The notes beneath the pieces are model-generated. The model did no database searches, was not told the origin of the DNA, and saw nothing but the letters and a program-made list of their open reading frames with translations. A program made the position numbers and the translations under genes. A DNA stretch of 64,000 nt from positions 1 to 64,000 of the forward strand of contig NZ_PCPR01000017.1 of NCBI RefSeq assembly GCF_002979775.1, given 5' to 3'. Each line of letters starts with the position of its first letter. Within the stretch, counting starts at the first letter, position 1. Origin of the DNA: Arthrobacter sp. MYb23. GTDB lineage: Bacteria; Actinomycetota; Actinomycetes; Actinomycetales; Micrococcaceae. Shown here one piece after another: positions 9,330-16,988 of the stretch.

Positions 9330-11534
9330 ATGCCCAACGGCGCCGATACCCACTGCCCCTACTGCGCGCTACAGTGCGCCATGACGCTGACCCCGGCTGC
9401 ACCTGCCGCCGGGGCAGCGCCCGCCACTGACGCAGCCCCCACCGTGCCCCCGGAGGTTTCCGGGCGCGACTTCCCCACCAACCGGGGCGGGCTGTGCCGC
9501 AAAGGCTGGACATCGGCGTCGTTGTTGCGTCACAGCGGCCGGGTCACCGAGCCGATGCTCAAAGGATCCGACGGCGTCCACCAGCCGATCTCCTGGGACC
9601 AGGCCCTCATGCTGATCACCTCAGCGGTGAAGGACACCCAGCAGCAGTACGGGAACGACGCCGTGGGAGTGTTCGGCGGCGGTGGCCTCACCAATGAGAA
9701 GACTTACCTGCTGGGCAAGTTCGCGCGGTTGGCGCTGCGGACCTCCCGGATCGACTACAACGGCCGGTTCTGCATGTCGTCCGCTGCAGCTGCCGGCAAC
9801 CGGGCTTTCGGCGTCGACAGGGGCCTCCCCTTCCCTGTCACGGACCTTGACACCGCGTCCGTGATCCTCATGCTCGGCTCCAACGTTGCCGAGACCATGC
9901 CACCATTCGTCCAGCACCTGCAGGGCGCGCGGGACGCCGGTGGGCTGATTGTGGTGGACCCGCGCCGCTCGGCTACTGCTGCGTTCACGTCCGACGGCGG
10001 CGGCCTCCACCTGCAGCCGACGCCCGGCACCGATTTGGCGCTCCTTTTGGGCATCAGCCATGTGGTGGTGCACGAAGGGCTGGCGGACGCCGACTTCATC
10101 GCAGCCAACACCAGCGGTTACGCCGCAGTGGTGCGCAGCCTGTCGTCGTTCTGGCCCGAGCGTGTCCAGACCATCACGGGCGTTCCGGCCAACCTCATCC
10201 GGGAGACCGCCCGCCGCTTGGCCCAAGGTGCCCGGAACGGCGGCAGCTACATCCTCAGCGGCCGGGGTGTGGAGCAGCACGTTGACGGCACGGACACTGC
10301 CACCGCGGCCATCAACCTCAGCCTCCTCCTTGGCCTGCCCGGCTCCGCCCGCAGCGGCTACGGCACCCTTACGGGACAGGGCAACGGTCAGGGCGGCCGT
10401 GAACACGGACAAAAGGCCGATCAGCTCCCGGGCTACCGCAAGATCACGGACCCCGCCGCCCGTGCCTACGTCGCCCGCGTCTGGGGAGTCGATGAGTCAC
10501 TGATCCCCGGACCCGGCCTCCCCGCCGTCGAACTTCTCAAGTCCCTCGGACAGCCCGACGGCGTCCGTTGCCTTTTCGTCCACGGCGCCAATGTGGTGGT
10601 GTCGGCGCCCGATACCAACGCAGTGATCCAAGGACTCCGCAGCCTGGACTTCCTGGTGGTTTGCGACTTCTTCATGTCCGAGACCGCGGCTGAGGCCGAC
10701 CTGGTGTTGCCGGTGACGCAATGGGCCGAGGAGGAGGGCACGCTGACCAACCTGGAGGGCCGCGTGATCCGGCGCCGCCGCGCGCTGACTCCTCCCCCGG
10801 GTGTCCGCAGCGAGCTGTGGCTCATGGCCAGGCTGGCTGAGCTCCTTGAAGCGCCCTCAACGTTCAGCGATGATCCCGAGACGGTTTTCGAAGAGCTGCG
10901 CGTGGCCTCCGCCGGCGGTTTGGCTGATTACTCGGGCATTGACTACGCCATGCTGGACCGCGGCGAGGCTGCCTACTGGCCCTATCCGGTGGGAAGCACC
11001 GGCACCCCGCGGCTCTTCGCCGACGGCTTCGCCCATGCTGATGGCCGGGCCGTCATGGTTCCCGTGACGCCGTCCAAACGGGCTGTGCGTTCCTATGCGG
11101 ACGATTCGTTGGCATTGGCCACCGGCAGGCTTCTGGAGCACTACCAATCCGGCGCCCAGACCCGACGCGTGAGCGAACTCCTCGCATCGCAGCCACAGGC
11201 CCGGCTCCTCATCCATCCGGGAACGGCGGCCGCACGGGGCATCGCCGACGGCGATTACGCCACCGTCACCAACGAGCGCGGCGAGGTCCTGTGCCGGGCT
11301 GAGCTCAGCACCACGGTCCGCCCTGACACGGTCTTCCTGCCGTTCCACTTCCCCGGCCAGGAAAACGCCAACCGCCTCACGGAGGCGGTCACAGATCCCA
11401 TTTCCGGCATGCCGGAGTTCAAGACCAGCCGGGTATGGGTCCGGAAGGAAGTTACTGCGCAGGACGCTCCCTCGGTTTCTTCACGTATTCCGGCCATGGC
11501 CGGGCTGCCAGTGCACGTCAAGGAGGCATCATGA
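9330..11534 (+). CDS. nasA: Assimilatory nitrate reductase catalytic subunit (Mo-bisMGD)
   Basis: Cytosolic molybdoenzyme reducing nitrate to nitrite. The 734-aa protein opens with a [4Fe-4S] motif, HCPYCALQC (Cys9, Cys12, Cys16) and GLCRKGW (Cys56). About 25 Ala/Pro-rich residues are inserted between the third and fourth cysteine. Molybdopterin oxidoreductase blocks follow (NGRFCMSSAAAAGNRAFG; GQGNGQGGREHGQKADQLPG; DFFMSETAAEADLVLP), and a C-terminal dinucleotide-binding domain ends with FLPFHFPGQENANRLT. The start ATG touches the narK stop and the stop overlaps the next start by four bases (ATGA), so the three genes form one operon. It has no extra Fe-S or flavin domain, so electrons must come from the downstream flavoprotein. 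Confidence 0.92.
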   Translation: MPNGADTHCPYCALQCAMTLTPAAPAAGAAPATDAAPTVPPEVSGRDFPTNRGGLCRKGWTSASLLRHSGRVTEPMLKGSDGVHQPISWDQALMLITSAVKDTQQQYGNDAVGVFGGGGLTNEKTYLLGKFARLALRTSRIDYNGRFCMSSAAAAGNRAFGVDRGLPFPVTDLDTASVILMLGSNVAETMPPFVQHLQGARDAGGLIVVDPRRSATAAFTSDGGGLHLQPTPGTDLALLLGISHVVVHEGLADADFIAANTSGYAAVVRSLSSFWPERVQTITGVPANLIRETARRLAQGARNGGSYILSGRGVEQHVDGTDTATAAINLSLLLGLPGSARSGYGTLTGQGNGQGGREHGQKADQLPGYRKITDPAARAYVARVWGVDESLIPGPGLPAVELLKSLGQPDGVRCLFVHGANVVVSAPDTNAVIQGLRSLDFLVVCDFFMSETAAEADLVLPVTQWAEEEGTLTNLEGRVIRRRRALTPPPGVRSELWLMARLAELLEAPSTFSDDPETVFEELRVASAGGLADYSGIDYAMLDRGEAAYWPYPVGSTGTPRLFADGFAHADGRAVMVPVTPSKRAVRSYADDSLALATGRLLEHYQSGAQTRRVSELLASQPQARLLIHPGTAAARGIADGDYATVTNERGEVLCRAELSTTVRPDTVFLPFHFPGQENANRLTEAVTDPISGMPEFKTSRVWVRKEVTAQDAPSVSSRIPAMAGLPVHVKEAS

Positions 11535-13093
11535 GCGAGCGCATTGTTGTTGTTGGATTCGGCCCCGTGGCTGCCCGTCTGGTGGACGAACTCCTGCCCG
11601 CTGTCCGCACCGGACTGGTGCAGCTACTGGTGGTTGGCCAGGAAACCGAAGCCGCGTATAACCGTGTGATGGTTGCCGAGTTTGGCGTCGGGCGCACCAC
11701 AGCCGAGGCTTTGGCCATGGCTGATGCCGCCGAACTGGAAGCCGACGGCGTCCAGGTGCGGTTGGGCGTCAAGGTCAAGAGGATCGACCGCGCCCGCCAG
11801 AACGTAGCGTTGTCCGACGGCACCACCGAACACTATGACCGCTTGGTGTTCGCCACCGGGTCCCGTCCCGTGATTCCCAACCTGACCGGCCTCAACCCCG
11901 ACCCCTCCGGCCCTGTCCTCCCTGCTGGCGTCACGGCTCTGCGTGATCTGAAGGATGCCGCATTGCTCCGTTCCGCCGTTGCTGAGGGAAAGCGCGTGGT
12001 GGTGTTGGGTGGCGGCGTGCTGGGCTTGGAGACGGCCCTCGCCGCTGCAGAAGAAGGCGCGCAGGCCACAGTGGTCCACAACGGGCCGTTCCCCCTCGGG
12101 CGCAGCATTGACCGTGGAAGTGGATCCGTTCTCACCAACAGTCTGAGGGCAGGCGGGGTCCGGATGGCGGGCAACGCGCGTTCCACTGGCGTGGAGACCG
12201 CCGGACCGGGCGGCAGCTTCTCCGCTTTGCTGCTGGATGACGGCTCCGCGATTGACGGCGACCTGCTGGTGTTGTCCTGTGGTGTGCGCCCCCGCGTCGA
12301 ATTGGCGGAGGGCTGTGGACTTCCCGTTGCTTCCGGCATTCTGGTGGATCACCACCTCCGTACCTATCACGAGCCCCACATGTTCGCGATCGGCGACTGC
12401 GCTGAAGTGCGTTGCCCAGATGCCGCGTGCGTTGATTGCCGGAATGCCTCCGGTCCTTCCGGTCTCGTCGGTCCGGGCTGGCGGCAGGCCGAATGGCTGG
12501 CCGAGTACCTCGTGATCCTGGCGCGGGATGGACAGGCTGCCGCGGATGCTCTGGAAGCACTTCCCACAGAGAAGCCCGGCGTGGTTGTCCTGAAAGCCCG
12601 GGGAATCAACCTTGCTGTGGCAGGCGATAACCATGCCGATCCCTGGGATGAGGAGTTGCTTGAGGCCGGTGCCGTGGCCGGGCGTGCCCGCCGCCAGATC
12701 TCCCAGTGGGCCGACCCCGAACACGGACGCTACGTGAAGATGACCACCCGTGGCGGAGTGCTGGAAGGCCTGGTTGCTGTGGGCATGCCACGGACTGCTG
12801 CTGAACTGGTGGTCCTCTTTGAGCGTTCCTCTGAGCTGCCCGCGGACCGGTCACTGCTCCTGCGGCTGGATGGCCCGGACCAACTCGACGCCGGGGCCAC
12901 CAGCAACGATCCCCAACGCACTGTGTGCCGTTGTGCCGGCGTGAGTGCGGCCAGTGTTGAAGGCTCCGTCGTTGAGGGCTGCGGCACAGTGGGCGAGGTC
13001 TCCAAGGCCACCCGCGCCGGGACAGGCTGCGGAGGATGCCACGAGGACATCAAGGGGATCATCGAGAAGCACTTCCAGGCGGCCGCCGCGTAA
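11531..13093 (+). CDS. NAD(P)H flavoprotein with BFD-type [2Fe-2S] domain, nitrate reductase electron donor
   Basis: Most likely passes electrons from NAD(P)H through FAD and an Fe-S centre to NasA. The 520-aa protein starts at ATG 11531 behind AGGAGG, overlapping nasA by 4 bp. An FAD-binding fold (IVVVGFGPVAARLVDEL) and an NAD(P) fold (VVVLGGGVLGLETALAA) are followed by FAIGDCAEV, and a C-terminal BFD-like domain carries CRC...GCGGC (from about residue 458). It resembles the N-terminal half of NirB. A second Cys cluster (CPDAACVDC, about residues 296-304) is unusual and might bind metal. The partner assignment rests on operon structure and on similar nas operons. Confidence 0.82.
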   Translation: MSERIVVVGFGPVAARLVDELLPAVRTGLVQLLVVGQETEAAYNRVMVAEFGVGRTTAEALAMADAAELEADGVQVRLGVKVKRIDRARQNVALSDGTTEHYDRLVFATGSRPVIPNLTGLNPDPSGPVLPAGVTALRDLKDAALLRSAVAEGKRVVVLGGGVLGLETALAAAEEGAQATVVHNGPFPLGRSIDRGSGSVLTNSLRAGGVRMAGNARSTGVETAGPGGSFSALLLDDGSAIDGDLLVLSCGVRPRVELAEGCGLPVASGILVDHHLRTYHEPHMFAIGDCAEVRCPDAACVDCRNASGPSGLVGPGWRQAEWLAEYLVILARDGQAAADALEALPTEKPGVVVLKARGINLAVAGDNHADPWDEELLEAGAVAGRARRQISQWADPEHGRYVKMTTRGGVLEGLVAVGMPRTAAELVVLFERSSELPADRSLLLRLDGPDQLDAGATSNDPQRTVCRCAGVSAASVEGSVVEGCGTVGEVSKATRAGTGCGGCHEDIKGIIEKHFQAAAA

Positions 13094-13112
13094 CCCGCGG
13101 TTCGTGGGGGCC

Positions 13113-13166
13113 CGCTGCTCCGATGCCGGGGTTCCAGGCGGCTCGCTGCTCCGATGCGGGGGTTCC
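13113..13166 (+). repeat. Direct repeat, two 23-bp copies
   Basis: Copies at 13113-13135 and 13144-13166 share 22 of 23 bases (start CGCTGCTCCGATG, end GGGGTTCC) and are 31 bp apart. The second runs straight into the palindromic repeat at 13161. The stretch lies between the nas operon and the MBL gene. Confidence 0.7.
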
Positions 13167-13208
13167 CTGCCAGGGATGCCGTGCGCCCGGCACGATCGGC
13201 AGGGAACC
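13161..13208. repeat. Palindromic repeat, copy A (upstream of the MBL gene)
   Basis: Outer arms GGTTCCCTGCC (13161-13171) and GGCAGGGAACC (13198-13208) enclose an inner imperfect stem GTGCGCCCGGCAC. Copy B at 14051-14106 has the same outer arm core and a related inner stem, and both continue into CGAATCGGG. It probably also terminates the nas operon. Confidence 0.75.
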
Positions 13209-13235
13209 ATCGAATCGGGGATCTAGACTGCTCGT

Positions 13236-14015
13236 GTGAACGTATCCGAGCAGGCGCCTGGGGTCTTTTTCGTGAAGGGGCCAGCGTCCAACTGGCTCAT
13301 TGTCCGTGACCGCTCCGGATTCCTTCTGATCGACGGCGGCTACCCTGCGGACCGTGCCCTGGTGTTGGAATCCGTCCGGGGGCTTGGGCTGGACCCGGCG
13401 GACGCCAAGGCCATGCTGATCACGCACGGGCACGTGGACCACACTGGATCAGCCGCCTACTTCTCACGGACGTTCGGCACGCCGATTCTGTGCTCGCCCG
13501 AGGAACTTGCCCATGTTCAGGGCAAGGAGAAGCATCAGGTGACCATCTGGCAGGTTCTGCTCCGGGCGTGGCGTCCCCGTGTTTTCCGCTGGATGGTGCA
13601 CGTCATCAAGGCCAAGGCCCTCCAAGCAGAACCAGCCACCTGCGCCGAAGCGTGGACACCGGAGAAGCTTCAGGACCTCCCGGGGCGGCCGGAAGCCATC
13701 CTGTTACCTGGACACACCCCGGGGAACGTGGTCCTGCTGCTGCCAACTGCCGGGGCGATTGCCGTGGGTGACACCTTTGTGAGCGGGCATCCGATCAGCA
13801 CCAGGTCCGGCCCGCAGATGCTGCACAAGATGTACCACTCGGACCCGGCCGCTGCCCTCGTTTCGGCACAATCCCTGGCTTTGGCAAAATCCCCAACTGC
13901 CGCGCATTCCCCCAATACTGAGCGCTCCCCCGGCGCTGTCCAGGCCAACGTGATCCTCCCGGGGCACGGCCCCGCCCTGCACATGTCGCTGGCCGAGGCC
14001 ATCTCCGCGCTGTAA
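13236..14015 (+). CDS. MBL-fold metallo-hydrolase
   Basis: A cytosolic metallo-beta-lactamase-fold hydrolase of 259 aa with unknown substrate. The metal motif is THGHVDH (His64, His66, Asp68, His69), followed by LPGHTPGNV, VGDTFV and ILPGHGPAL for the other metal ligands. The start GTG 13236 lacks a Shine-Dalgarno, but TAGACT (13223-13228) sits seven bases upstream as a plausible -10, so the mRNA is probably leaderless. The gene is framed by two related palindromic repeats and has no operon partner. A glyoxalase-II-like or lactonase activity is possible, and nothing here decides between them. Confidence 0.78.
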   Translation: MNVSEQAPGVFFVKGPASNWLIVRDRSGFLLIDGGYPADRALVLESVRGLGLDPADAKAMLITHGHVDHTGSAAYFSRTFGTPILCSPEELAHVQGKEKHQVTIWQVLLRAWRPRVFRWMVHVIKAKALQAEPATCAEAWTPEKLQDLPGRPEAILLPGHTPGNVVLLLPTAGAIAVGDTFVSGHPISTRSGPQMLHKMYHSDPAAALVSAQSLALAKSPTAAHSPNTERSPGAVQANVILPGHGPALHMSLAEAISAL

Positions 14016-14050
14016 TCCTGCTCAGCCTGACGCATCGAGGCAGCACAATA

Positions 14051-14106
14051 CGGGGGTTCCCTGCTGAACGTGCCGTACGCACGGCATCATCAGCAGGGAA
14101 CCCCCG
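14051..14106. repeat. Palindromic repeat, copy B (downstream of the MBL gene)
   Basis: Perfect 16-bp outer arms (CGGGGGTTCCCTGCTG at 14051-14066 and its complement at 14091-14106) with an inner stem TGCCGT/ACGGCA. It is related to copy A at 13161-13208. It lies between the convergent MBL and lpdA genes, so it can act as a bidirectional terminator. Confidence 0.75.
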
Positions 14107-14137
14107 AATCGGGCGTCAGTACTCGCTAAAGGTTGAG

Positions 14138-15547
14138 CTACATGTGCACGTGCAAGCGCCGTGCAGCCTCCGAGATGGATCCGGTCAACGACGGGTACAC
14201 CGTGAAAGCACTGGCCACATCGTCCACGTGGAGCTTCTGGGTCACAGCCACGGAGATCGGGAAGATGAGCTCGGAAGCGTTCGGACCCACCACCACGCCA
14301 CCGATCACGGTTCCGGATCCCTTGCGGGCGATGATCTTGACGAAGCCGTCCTTGGTGTTGCGCATCTTGGCGCGGGCATTGCTGAGCAGGGACAACATCA
14401 CAACGTCACCCTGATATTTGCCGGACGCGAGGTCTGCCTCGGACACACCCACGGAGGCGATCTCGGGGGACGTGAAAATGTTGGAGGCCACTTGGTTGAG
14501 CTTCAGCGGCTTCACACCGTCGCCCATGAAGTGCGCGATCGCGATACGGCCCTGCATGGCTGCAACGGATGCGAGGGCGAAGACTCCCGTGCAGTCGCCG
14601 GCAGCGTAAATGTTGGGGGCAGTGGTGCGGGAAACGCCGTCAACCTTGATGTGCCCGGACTCCGTGAGGGTCACGCCGGCTTCTTCAAGGCCGATGCCGG
14701 CAGTGTTGGGGATGGAGCCAACGCACACCAGGCAGTGCGAACCTGTCACGATCGATCCGTCACCCAAGGTGACCTTTACGCCGTCGTCCGTTCGCTCTAC
14801 TGCGTTGGCGCGGGACTTGGACAAAACGTTGACTCCGCGGCGCTCGAAGACGCCTTCAAGCAGCTTGGCGGCGTCGGTGTCCTCGCCGGGAAGAACCTGG
14901 TCACGGCTGGAGATCAGGGTGACCTTGGAGCCCAAACCGTTGTAGGCGGAGGCGAACTCGGCACCGGTGACGCCCGAACCCACCACAATCAGTTCCTCGG
15001 GAAGTTCGTCGAGGTTGTAGATCTGGGCCCAGTTCAGGATGCGTTCGCCGTCGGGCTTCGCCGTGGGGAGTTCGCGCGGGTGTGCACCAACAGCGAGAAG
15101 AATCGCGTCGGCGTCGATGGTGCGGGTGCCATCAATGGTGAGGACTTCGATGGTGTTGTTGTCCAGCAGCTTGCCGGAGCCGATGACGATCTCGACGCCC
15201 AGGCGCTCGAGGCCCGCCCGGATGTCCTCGGACTGTCCGTGGGCGAGGTTCAGGACGCGATCATTAATGTGCTTGAGGTCGGCGCGGGGCTTGGAAGCCG
15301 TGCCGTCGCCGTCGAACTTCACGCCGAGCTCGTCCGCCTCACCGACGCGTGTCATGAGGTCGGCGGTGGCAATAAGGGTTTTGGAAGGCACGACGTCGGT
15401 CAACACCGCGGAGCCGCCGAGGCCTGCCCGCTCGATGATGGTGACGTGCGCGCCGAGCGAGGCGGCCACCATGGCAGCTTCATATCCGCCGGGACCACCT
15501 CCCAGGATCGCGATACGGGGGGCACTGAAGTCAACTTGGGTGGTCAC
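14138..15547 (-). CDS. lpdA: LpdA-like NAD(P)H:quinone oxidoreductase of the flavoprotein disulfide reductase family
   Basis: A 469-aa FAD protein with the fold of dihydrolipoamide dehydrogenase: IAILGGGPGGYEAA (FAD), VVGSGVTGAEFASAY (NAD(P)) and IYAAGDCTGV. The redox-active CxxxxC site is missing: the block after GLGG reads SAVLTDVVPSK, with Ala47 and Val52 where the two cysteines belong. The C-terminal His-Glu pair of true lipoamide dehydrogenases is not evident either. This matches mycobacterial LpdA (Rv3303c), which reduces quinones rather than lipoamide. GTG 15547 (MTTQVDF) is the preferred start; the in-frame TTG 15556 is an alternative. It is divergent from the purine nucleoside phosphorylase, an order also seen in mycobacteria. 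Confidence 0.85.
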   Translation of the reverse strand: MTTQVDFSAPRIAILGGGPGGYEAAMVAASLGAHVTIIERAGLGGSAVLTDVVPSKTLIATADLMTRVGEADELGVKFDGDGTASKPRADLKHINDRVLNLAHGQSEDIRAGLERLGVEIVIGSGKLLDNNTIEVLTIDGTRTIDADAILLAVGAHPRELPTAKPDGERILNWAQIYNLDELPEELIVVGSGVTGAEFASAYNGLGSKVTLISSRDQVLPGEDTDAAKLLEGVFERRGVNVLSKSRANAVERTDDGVKVTLGDGSIVTGSHCLVCVGSIPNTAGIGLEEAGVTLTESGHIKVDGVSRTTAPNIYAAGDCTGVFALASVAAMQGRIAIAHFMGDGVKPLKLNQVASNIFTSPEIASVGVSEADLASGKYQGDVVMLSLLSNARAKMRNTKDGFVKIIARKGSGTVIGGVVVGPNASELIFPISVAVTQKLHVDDVASAFTVYPSLTGSISEAARRLHVHM

Positions 15548-15650
15548 AATCCTCAATTCTCGCTCATTGCCACGCTGGTTGCCACCCAGCCGAACCTCAC
15601 TCAGGCCACATCCCTACCAAAGTCCTGCAGCCGCAAGGTAGCTTGTACCA

Positions 15651-16469
15651 GTGAGTAACACTGAGCTGATGAACACTGACCCTTTCGAGGCCGCGAAGGC
15701 CGCCGCAGACTTCATTGCCGCGGAGACCGGCGTCGAGTCCCATGACGTAGCACTGGTACTCGGATCCGGGTGGGCGGAAGCCGCCGATCTGATCGGGGAA
15801 ACCACCGCCACCCTCAATGCCTCCGAGGTTCCCGGTTTCCATAAGCCAGCGGTGGTGGGCCATGTTGGCACCATCCGCTCCGTCCTCACCAAGGAGGGCA
15901 AGCGGGCCCTGGTCCTCGGTGCCCGGACGCACTATTACGAGGGCCGTGGCGTTCGGTCGGTGGTGCATGGCGTTCGCACCGCCGCAGCTGCCGGCTGCAA
16001 AACGCTGGTGCTCACCAACGGTTGTGGCGGACTCAACGAGGACTGGACCCCTGGAACACCGGTACTCATCAGTGACCACATCAATCTCACGGCCACCTCA
16101 CCGCTTGAGGGAGCAACGTTCGTCGACCTCACGGACCTCTACTCCTCCCGCCTCCGCGACCTGGCCCGCGAAGTTGATTCCTCCCTCCAAGAGGGCGTGT
16201 ACGCGCAGTTCACGGGCCCTCACTACGAGACACCGGCAGAGGTTCAGTACGCCAAGCGGATCGGGGCCGACCTGGTGGGCATGTCCACGGCGCTGGAGGC
16301 AATCGCGGGCCGCCATGCAGGGATGGAAGTTTTCGGCATCTCCCTGGTCACCAACCTCGCTGCCGGTATCAGCCCCGTCCCCTTGAGTCACGCGGAAGTC
16401 CTTGAAGCCGGACACGCAGCGGGCAAGCGCATCTCCAAGCTTCTGGCTGAGATCATCGCGAAGCTCTAG
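15651..16469 (+). CDS. punA: Purine nucleoside phosphorylase (trimeric type)
   Basis: Cleaves purine (deoxy)nucleosides with phosphate to the free base and (deoxy)ribose-1-phosphate in purine salvage. The 272-aa protein shows LVLGSGWAEAADLIG (phosphate loop), FHKPAVVGHVGTI, GARTHYYEG, LTNGCGGLN, and the base-site region GPHYETPAEV and GMSTALEAIAGRHAGMEV, with VTNLAAGI at the C-terminal purine contact. GTG 15651 lacks a clear Shine-Dalgarno, but TAGCTT at 15639-15644 could be a -10 for a leaderless mRNA. The mutase at 20400 and deoC at 35149 act on the products of this pathway. In mycobacteria a phosphohexomutase follows directly; here the levan genes intervene. Confidence 0.88.
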   Translation: MSNTELMNTDPFEAAKAAADFIAAETGVESHDVALVLGSGWAEAADLIGETTATLNASEVPGFHKPAVVGHVGTIRSVLTKEGKRALVLGARTHYYEGRGVRSVVHGVRTAAAAGCKTLVLTNGCGGLNEDWTPGTPVLISDHINLTATSPLEGATFVDLTDLYSSRLRDLAREVDSSLQEGVYAQFTGPHYETPAEVQYAKRIGADLVGMSTALEAIAGRHAGMEVFGISLVTNLAAGISPVPLSHAEVLEAGHAAGKRISKLLAEIIAKL

Positions 16470-16500
16470 TCGATTTAGCCAACGGGGCTCGTTCCCGTCT

Positions 16501-16551
16501 GCACTGCGGGGCGCTGCGGTGCACTGCGGGGCGCTGCGGTGCACTGCGGGG
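16501..16551 (+). repeat. GC-rich 20-bp tandem repeat
   Basis: The 20-base unit GCACTGCGGGGCGCTGCGGT occurs twice exactly (16501-16520, 16521-16540) and is followed by 11 bases of a third copy, which forms the left arm of the hairpin at 16541-16578. The array looks like an expansion of the terminator arm. Confidence 0.85.
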
Positions 16552-16578
16552 TCACCATCACCGGTGGCCCCGCAGTGC
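16541..16578 (+). terminator. Terminator of the purine nucleoside phosphorylase gene
   Basis: The arm GCACTGCGGGG (16541-16551) and its exact complement (16568-16578) form an 11-bp stem, followed by GTTTAA. Downstream, up to the levansucrase start at 16989, I see no convincing gene: only a candidate promoter/operator near 16701-16729 and about 260 bases of leader. Confidence 0.65.
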
Positions 16579-16707
16579 CGTTTAACAGGTGCGCGCTAAC
16601 AACCTGGACCGAGAACTAAACACACAGTGAATTCTCAGGTTAAATCTGATTTATGGCGAAACATTTGACCCTCCATCCCCAAAAATGTCACGCGCGCACG
16701 TTGGCAA

Positions 16708-16721
16708 TGTAAGCGCTTGCG
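16708..16721. promoter_or_regulatory. LacI-family operator in the levan gene promoter region
   Basis: TGTAAGCGCTTGCG matches the LacI/GalR-type palindrome TGnAAnCGnTTnCA at all but the last base. It lies between a possible -35 TTGGCA (16701-16706) and a weak -10 GGTACT (16724-16729), so a bound repressor would block transcription. It is about 270 bases upstream of the levansucrase start. No LacI regulator is encoded in this window. Confidence 0.6.
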
Positions 16722-16988
16722 CAGGTACTGGCGAGTAGCCCAAGAGGCCCGCGCAATGCCCTTTGATCTGAGACCTAACACGTGTCAGCGTGGAGAGTGC
16801 CCCGGTAAGTCGACGTGCCGGAGCCACCGCGGTGGACAGCTGCAAAGCTCCCCCGCACCTCGAAAAACAATGGCGTCCCTCGATGACGCCTTGAGCGGAT
16901 CGATGGACGCCTGAGTAGAGACCCCCACCAGGGGGTCAGGGCATGCGCCCCACTCCACGAAGTCCAACACTCCGCGAGAAGAGCAAGC

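Noticed and set aside
13161..14106. The MBL gene with flanking palindromes considered as an insertion sequence
   Set aside because: No transposase or target-site duplication is visible, and the repeats are short hairpins in the same orientation rather than terminal inverted repeats of an IS.
14144..15658. Plus-strand open frame of about 500 codons antisense to lpdA
   Set aside because: No recognisable domain and a composition typical of antisense frames; lpdA on the minus strand has full FAD and NAD(P) signatures.
16717..16914. Possible small gene upstream of levansucrase
   Set aside because: No Shine-Dalgarno, no family, and it overlaps the presumed promoter/operator leader; treated as non-coding leader.
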